Positions 8,838-12,204 of a stretch of DNA of 12,204 bases are shown here, piece by piece. The position numbers and the translations under genes were made by a program. The notes under the pieces are model-generated. The model was not told the origin of the DNA. It saw nothing but the letters and a program-made list of their open reading frames with translations, and searched no databases. The stretch lies in the NCBI GenBank assembly GCA_029982105.1, contig JARRCQ010000020.1, positions 1 to 12,204 of the forward strand, given 5' to 3'. The stretch comes from Candidatus Atribacteria bacterium (GTDB lineage Bacteria; Atribacterota; Atribacteria; Atribacterales; Caldatribacteriaceae). Positions within the stretch are counted from its first letter, which is position 1; each line of letters starts with the position of its first letter.

Positions 8838-9253
8838 CTAATCGCTTTGGTACCCTTGAATTAAGGTGTCGAATTGAACATCCAGTTTCTTCTCTACAAA
8901 GCCTTTAAACCTCTGGACTATTTCGTAACTTTCTTTAGCTTCACCAAAGGAGGGAAGGTAAAATTCATCAGGATATCGTATTACAACTGCGTAGAAAGTT
9001 AGATTCCAGGATCTATTTCTCCAAAATCAGGGCCATATCCCTTGCAGAGTTCAAGCAGAAACTCCAGATTATGGGCTTTTCCAAAATCAGCTTTTTGAGT
9101 GTAAGGTAAGCAGACTTTTTCCATAAATTGCTGACAGTGAAAGCATACTGCGCCTGTGGCCACTTCTTCCTGAGTAAGTTTCATCTCATGCTCGATCGCT
9201 TTCCAGTCCCCAATGGCTTTTATTAACCATCTCCTTACATTCTCAGTTATCAA
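8838..9253 (-). pseudogene. HEPN-domain toxin-like gene, broken by a frameshift
   Basis: The first frame starts at TTG 9253 and gives 84 residues typical of a small HEPN protein: WLIKAIGDWKAIEHEM, then VCFHCQQFMEKVC (the family CFHaQQaxEK helix), then KAHNLEFLLEL. It stops with TAA at 8999. The next part of the family pattern continues in another frame: LTFYAVVIRYPDEFYLPSF, then EAKESYEIVQRFKGFVEKKL, ending at TAG 8838. The shift falls near the codons for EIDPG (about 9000-9015) and needs one base restored. Joined, the product would be about 138 residues, the usual HEPN length. HEPN proteins paired with MNT nucleotidyltransferases form toxin-antitoxin modules. The shift could be a real mutation or a sequencing error. 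Confidence 0.8.
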
Positions 9254-9579
9254 AGGGGTACACCCCCTTTCATTACTTCCCTAGTGAAGGTACCCGGTAT
9301 CTCTTTATCTCGTTCTATCTCGCTTTCAGACTTAAGGAGTACATCGCCATCTATCCCAAGCCGAGCAAGCTTTTCTCTTATCCTTTTGGAATAATACATT
9401 TTTTCCTCCACAGAGAGACTTTGTCTGGTTATAATCATCAAGTCTCAATCACTACTCGATGTGAAATTTCCTCTTGCTCTTGAACCAAAAAGAATAAAAC
9501 GCACAATTTCGACACTGCCCTCCTTCACGACTTCAGCCATCACCTGTTTGAGAAGCTCCCTCTCGTTTGAGTTAGGCAT
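9250..9579 (-). pseudogene. MNT-type minimal nucleotidyltransferase (antitoxin-like), interrupted by an in-frame TGA
   Basis: From ATG 9579 (GGAGG at 9588-9592, 8 bases upstream) the frame reads MPNSNERELLKQV..., then VRFILFGSRARGNFTSSSD, then TGA (9445-9447), then DLMIITRQ and on to EIPGTFTREVMKGGVPL, ending at 9250. GSxARGxxxxxSDxDL is the active-site signature of MNT nucleotidyltransferases, and the stop sits exactly at the x of SDxDL, often Trp or Ile in relatives. TGG to TGA is a single change. The full product would be 109 residues, normal for the family. MNT antitoxins nucleotidylate their HEPN partner. The gene overlaps the HEPN start (TTGA). A remnant starting at TTG 9441 could be made but would lack the catalytic motif. 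Confidence 0.82.
9252..9270 (-). promoter_or_regulatory. Hairpin over the HEPN start site
   Basis: On the minus strand AAAGGGG - GTGTA - CCCCTTT is a perfect 7 bp stem. It spans the end of the MNT gene, the G-rich stretch likely to serve as HEPN ribosome-binding site, and the first base of the HEPN TTG start. It could hold back HEPN translation unless ribosomes translate MNT through it. This is inferred from position only. Confidence 0.4.
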
Positions 9580-9600
9580 AAAACCATCCTCCGTTAATCT

Positions 9601-9622
9601 TTCTGGTTAAATTGTACCAGAA
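9601..9622 (-). promoter_or_regulatory. MNT/HEPN promoter -10 inside a palindromic operator candidate
   Basis: TTCTGGT (9601-9607) and ACCAGAA (9616-9622) are a perfect 7 bp inverted repeat with an 8-base centre. On the minus strand the centre carries an extended -10, TGG-TACAAT (-10 at 9611-9616), 30-odd bases before the MNT ATG. A palindrome over the promoter fits autoregulation as seen in many toxin-antitoxin operons. The -35 match is poor (TTTCCC). Confidence 0.45.
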
Positions 9623-9734
9623 TAGCCTCCAGCGGGAAATAAAAAAACGAAAAAACCAACAAGCTGCCCCCCTCAATGGTTTTTGTGGTTAACTATACTG
9701 TACACCCTCGATAATAGCAACTTGACGTGCCCCC

Positions 9735-9763
9735 TTGCCAACAGTTAGACAAATTAGTATAAT
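9735..9763 (+). promoter_or_regulatory. Promoter of the GntR-chrA operon
   Basis: TTGCCA (9735-9740), 17 bases, TATAAT (9758-9763), about 30 bases before the regulator ATG. An imperfect palindrome, ACAAATTA-GTA-TAATTGT (about 9749-9766), overlaps the -10 and is a candidate operator for the regulator encoded downstream. The palindrome is AT-rich and could be chance. Confidence 0.6.
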
Positions 9764-9792
9764 TGTATGAACATATATAGGAGGCCTTGATA

Positions 9793-10527
9793 ATGAAGAA
9801 TTTATTAGACGAGAAAAGTCCCATCCCCCTTTACCATCAATTGAGCCAGATTTTAAGGGAAAAAATTGAGCGAGAAGAATGGAAAGAAGGAGAAAGAATT
9901 CCTACCGAACTTGAACTTTGTGAAGAATTTGGTCTTTCTCGAGGAACAGTAGCTCAGGCGCTCCGTGAGCTGGAGGAAGAAGGCCTGATTTACCGCAAGC
10001 AAGGTCGAGGCACTTTTGTAACAGAGAAAAAGCTTTCTCTCGACCTTTCTCGTTTTTACAGTTTTGCTCAGGATATGAAAGCCCGAGGTCAACGTTTCTA
10101 TTCTAAAATTATCCGCATGGAGAAAGAAGTGCCCTCAAAATCGGTACAAGATAGGTTGAATTTAGAACAGGATGAAGTATTTACTATCGAACGATTGCGG
10201 TTTGCCGATGAAATGCCAGTTATTTTAGAAAAAATATACCTTCCTCCTCAATTTGAAAAGATTGCTTCTCAAAAAAAAGAACTGGAAGAGGGAGCAATCT
10301 ACGATATTTTTTTAAGAGAGATGGGAATACGGGTACAGAAAGCTCGGGAAGAATTCGAAGTAATAAGGATGAATAGCTACGAAGCTGAACTTTTTAAAGT
10401 GGAAGTAGGTTTCCCAGCACTTTTAGTGAGAAGAGTTACTTTGGGAGAAAATGGAGAACCATTTGAGTATCGAAAAAGCATTATTCGAGCAGATCAGTGT
10501 CGCTACTCAATAGAATTAGAGGTTTAA
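9793..10527 (+). CDS. GntR/HutC-family transcriptional regulator with UTRA domain
   Basis: 244 residues. The N-terminal winged helix-turn-helix (about 9-77) is classic GntR: SPIPLYHQLSQILREKIE, RIPTELELCEEFGLSRGTV, then LEEEGLIYRKQGRGTFV. The C-terminal UTRA effector-binding domain (about 98-240) places this in the HutC subfamily, whose known ligands are often sugar phosphates or amino-acid breakdown products; the ligand here is unknown. I chose ATG 9793, because GGAGG (9780-9784) is 8 bases away, whereas a TTG at 9787 would be only 2 bases from it. The gene ends 3 bp before the first chrA gene and probably regulates its own operon, likely as a repressor acting near 9749-9766. Confidence 0.92.
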   Translation: MKNLLDEKSPIPLYHQLSQILREKIEREEWKEGERIPTELELCEEFGLSRGTVAQALRELEEEGLIYRKQGRGTFVTEKKLSLDLSRFYSFAQDMKARGQRFYSKIIRMEKEVPSKSVQDRLNLEQDEVFTIERLRFADEMPVILEKIYLPPQFEKIASQKKELEEGAIYDIFLREMGIRVQKAREEFEVIRMNSYEAELFKVEVGFPALLVRRVTLGENGEPFEYRKSIIRADQCRYSIELEV

Positions 10528-10530
10528 AAA

Positions 10531-11076
10531 GTGGTTCTTCCGAAGAAAAAAAGAACCAGTCTTTTTTCCCTCTTTTTTTCTTTCTTTAAAATCGGTACTT
10601 TTACCTGGGGAGGAGGATATGCCATGCTCCCTTTGATTAAACAAGAAATAGTGGAAAAAAAGAAAGTATTGACTGACGAGGAGTTTATCGAAGGACTTTC
10701 GGTAGCTCAGAGCCTCCCCGGAGCAATTGCCATCAATACTGCTTGCTTTGTAGGAAGGAAAGTAAGGGGAATTGCTGGAACGTTAGTTTCGGTTTTGGGG
10801 GCTTCTCTTCCTTCTTTTCTGATTATTCTGTTTATTGCTTCTTTTTTTCTCCAGTACCGACATCTGGAAGTGGTGCAGAACTTTTTCCGAGGAGCTACTC
10901 CAGCTATTGTGGCTCTGATTATAGGAGCAGTGGTAGATATTGGAAAAAGTGCTTTAGATGATTGGGGAGATTTGATAATTGCTTTTATACTTTTTTTTAT
11001 AACACTATTTTTTAATCTTCATCCTCTGTGGATAGTGTTAATCGGAGGAATGCTAGGAGTGTTGAGGAGAAAATGA
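10531..11076 (+). CDS. chrA: Chromate transporter family protein, first half-size subunit
   Basis: Inner-membrane protein of the CHR family, 181 residues, about one Chromate_transp domain. Signatures are FKIGTFTWGGGYAMLPLIKQE (19-39), where the GGG-AMLPL motif is typical, and SLPGAIAINTACFVGRKVRGIAG (61-83), followed by several hydrophobic helices to the end. CHR proteins occur as one long gene with two domains or as two short adjacent genes; this is the second layout. The start is GTG 10531 with AGAGG 8 bases upstream. The stop overlaps the next gene by ATGA. Family members may export chromate, but many are uncharacterised and the natural substrate may be another anion. Confidence 0.88.
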   Translation: MVLPKKKRTSLFSLFFSFFKIGTFTWGGGYAMLPLIKQEIVEKKKVLTDEEFIEGLSVAQSLPGAIAINTACFVGRKVRGIAGTLVSVLGASLPSFLIILFIASFFLQYRHLEVVQNFFRGATPAIVALIIGAVVDIGKSALDDWGDLIIAFILFFITLFFNLHPLWIVLIGGMLGVLRRK

Positions 11077-11597
11077 TATATCTTCAGCTTTTTTTAGCTT
11101 TTTTGCGAGTAGGATTTTTTTCTTTTGGAGGAGGAATGGCTGCTCTTCCTTTGATTGAAAAAGAAGTAGTGGATACATATCATTGGTTGAGTAATGGTGA
11201 GTTTTTAGAATTAGTTACTCTTTCTGAACTTACTCCCGGACCCATTGGCATCAACTCTGCTACTTTTACCGGTTTCAAGGTAGTAGGAATTTGGGGTTCT
11301 TTAGTGGCTACCCTGGCTTTTTGCTTACCTTCTATATTTCTGGTAAGTTTAATTTTTCGCTCCCTATCCTACTTTGAAGAAAACGTCTGGGTGCAACATT
11401 TCTTGCGAGGTTTGCGTCCAGTAGTAATTGCTTTAATAGGGGTAGCGGCTTATTCCCTGGCCCAAAAAGGAATAAAAGATTGGTTTGCTATTATGCTAGG
11501 AATAATAGTTTTTACCCTTGTTTACCAAAAAAAAATCAACCCCATCTTACTTCTCCTCCTCTCCGGAGTAGCAGGATTAATTTGGTATGGGAGTTGA
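11073..11597 (+). CDS. chrA: Chromate transporter family protein, second half-size subunit
   Basis: 174 residues, partner of the preceding gene. Signatures are LRVGFFSFGGGMAALPLIEKE (11-31) and SELTPGPIGINSATFTGFKVVGIWG (51-75), followed by hydrophobic helices ending in LLLLLSGVAGLIW. The TPGP motif aligns with LPGA of the first subunit. I chose ATG 11073 (4 bp overlap ATGA, GAGGAG just upstream). A frame open 15 codons further upstream lies inside the previous gene and is not family-like. Paired short CHR proteins are thought to work together as a heterodimer, the two halves of a long ChrA. Regulation is expected to come from the GntR gene upstream. Confidence 0.9.
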   Translation: MIYLQLFLAFLRVGFFSFGGGMAALPLIEKEVVDTYHWLSNGEFLELVTLSELTPGPIGINSATFTGFKVVGIWGSLVATLAFCLPSIFLVSLIFRSLSYFEENVWVQHFLRGLRPVVIALIGVAAYSLAQKGIKDWFAIMLGIIVFTLVYQKKINPILLLLLSGVAGLIWYGS

Positions 11598-11622
11598 CAG
11601 AATTAATGTTTATGTTTAGAAT
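11594..11622 (+). promoter_or_regulatory. Strong promoter of the phosphodiesterase gene
   Basis: Perfect TTGACA (11594-11599), 17 bases, TAGAAT (11617-11622). The -35 box overlaps the TGA stop of the second chrA gene. It gives a leader of about 50 bases before the ATG at 11679, and suggests the downstream gene is expressed separately from the GntR operon. Confidence 0.7.
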
Positions 11623-11678
11623 TAAAAAAGAATAAATGAATAGACAAATATTTATAACGGTTTGGAGGAGACTAACTA

Positions 11679-12204
11679 ATGGGTAAAACTATAGTTATTG
11701 GGATTGATAGTTTAATGCCTAACTTCGTTGAGAAAATTACCGAAGAAGGTTATATGCCTAACGTAGCTAAACTTATGAAAAAAGGATCATATTCAAGGGT
11801 TATTCCCGTTCCACCATCTTTAACCCCTACTAACTGGTCAACAATTGCAACTGGTGCTGAACCTCGAACTCATGAGGTTAGCTGTTTTTTTGTTCATGAG
11901 CATGGATCGGCTCCTTACGACTTCAAAAGTGCTTTTAGATCGGAAGTGTGCAAAGCAGAAAAGATATGGCAGACAGTAGAGAAAGCAGGGAAGACACCGA
12001 TAACCATAGAGTTTCCTGCTTCCTATCCTGTAGAATTCAGAAACGGTATCCATATTGGTGAATACGGTTCTCCTAGCCGGGCAGAAAAGGAAGTAACCTT
12101 CAGTAAGTGTTTTACTACTTTAGATTTACAATACGCTGATAAAGTTGAACTAGAACCCGTAGAAGGATGGGAAAACATTCCAGTTAAGGTGAATAAAGGT
12201 TTGG
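11679..12204 (+). CDS. Type I phosphodiesterase / alkaline-phosphatase-superfamily protein, 5' part (runs off the right edge)
   Basis: I translated 175 residues. It begins MGKTIVIGIDSLMPNFVEK, with metal-binding Asp10. MPNVAKLMKKGSYSRV follows. PPSLTPTNWSTIATGAEP then supplies the likely nucleophile Thr49 (in the TxTN position of nucleotide pyrophosphatase/phosphodiesterases), with H65 in RTHEV. Such enzymes hydrolyse phosphodiester or phosphomonoester bonds with two metal ions. The substrate here is unknown and the C-terminal metal-binding His/Asp residues lie beyond the window. No signal peptide is seen, so it is probably cytoplasmic. GGAGGAG (11664-11670) precedes the ATG. It follows the chrA pair by 81 bp but has its own promoter. 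Confidence 0.85.
   Translation, partial: MGKTIVIGIDSLMPNFVEKITEEGYMPNVAKLMKKGSYSRVIPVPPSLTPTNWSTIATGAEPRTHEVSCFFVHEHGSAPYDFKSAFRSEVCKAEKIWQTVEKAGKTPITIEFPASYPVEFRNGIHIGEYGSPSRAEKEVTFSKCFTTLDLQYADKVELEPVEGWENIPVKVNKGL

Noticed and set aside
9445..9447. TGA read as Trp, Gly or selenocysteine through an altered genetic code
   Set aside because: Several intact genes here end with TGA and use TGG for Trp. The paired HEPN gene is also broken, which favours ordinary decay.
9651..9684. AAAAACCA / TGGTTTTT inverted repeat with an 18-base loop
   Set aside because: The arms are mainly A and T, the loop is long, and it lies between divergent promoters where a terminator makes little sense.
11838..12053. 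Minus-strand 71-codon frame
   Set aside because: It lies fully inside the phosphodiesterase gene, which has clear family motifs in its own frame.

Overview
The window comes from an AT-rich bacterial chromosome. It holds Rho, a bacterial-type arginyl-tRNA synthetase, glutamate racemase for peptidoglycan and the MEP-pathway kinase IspE. Start codons are mixed (ATG, GTG, TTG), ribosome-binding sites are strong GGAGG types, and TGA is used as a normal stop. An order in which argS, pyrG and rho lie close together recalls Firmicutes and some deep-branching anaerobes. That is only a hint, and I cannot name the species from sequence alone.

Left block, bases 1 to about 6820, all on the minus strand, so it is read right to left. 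It runs argS, pyrG, murI, ispE, a MobA-like nucleotidyltransferase, then rho, which is cut by the left edge. argS has a near-consensus promoter (TTGAAC-17-TATAAT) and is followed by two hairpins, the second followed by a short T-run. pyrG then has its own candidate promoter and heads a tight operon: pyrG to murI is a 2 bp gap, murI/ispE overlap by 20 bp, ispE/nucleotidyltransferase overlap by 8 bp, and the gap to rho is 15 bp. The operon couples CTP synthesis, D-glutamate supply, isoprenoid synthesis (IspE uses a CDP-linked substrate) and transcription termination.

Middle, 6860 to 7508. There is no convincing gene. The stretch is packed with decayed repeats: two palindromic elements of the widespread TGTCA...GATCT/GAATCT type, three degenerate copies of a TATAATCCC-centred unit, and a perfect 15 bp inverted repeat (7357-7371 / 7450-7464) whose right arm supplies the likely -10 box of the next gene. 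A short type IV prepilin peptidase (A24 family, peptidase domain only) follows on the plus strand.

Accessory patch, 7974 to 9622. A strong hairpin separates the peptidase from a convergent pRiA4b ORF-3-like gene. Beyond it lies a MNT/HEPN toxin-antitoxin pair on the minus strand in which both genes are broken. The MNT gene has an in-frame TGA inside its GSxARG...SDxDL active-site motif, at a position that is Trp in many relatives. The HEPN gene has a one-base frameshift, and its conserved C-terminus continues in another frame. The promoter and a palindrome over its -10 box are still visible.

Right block, 9735 to the end, plus strand. A GntR/HutC-type regulator with a UTRA domain is followed by two half-size chromate-transporter (ChrA) genes that overlap by ATGA, forming a regulator-transporter operon. 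A near-perfect promoter (TTGACA-17-TAGAAT), whose -35 box overlaps the last chrA stop codon, drives a type I phosphodiesterase/alkaline-phosphatase-superfamily gene that runs off the right edge. I saw no obviously new system. The points most worth a second look are the doubly broken MNT/HEPN pair, the repeat-filled intergenic region and the altered active-site motif in MurI.
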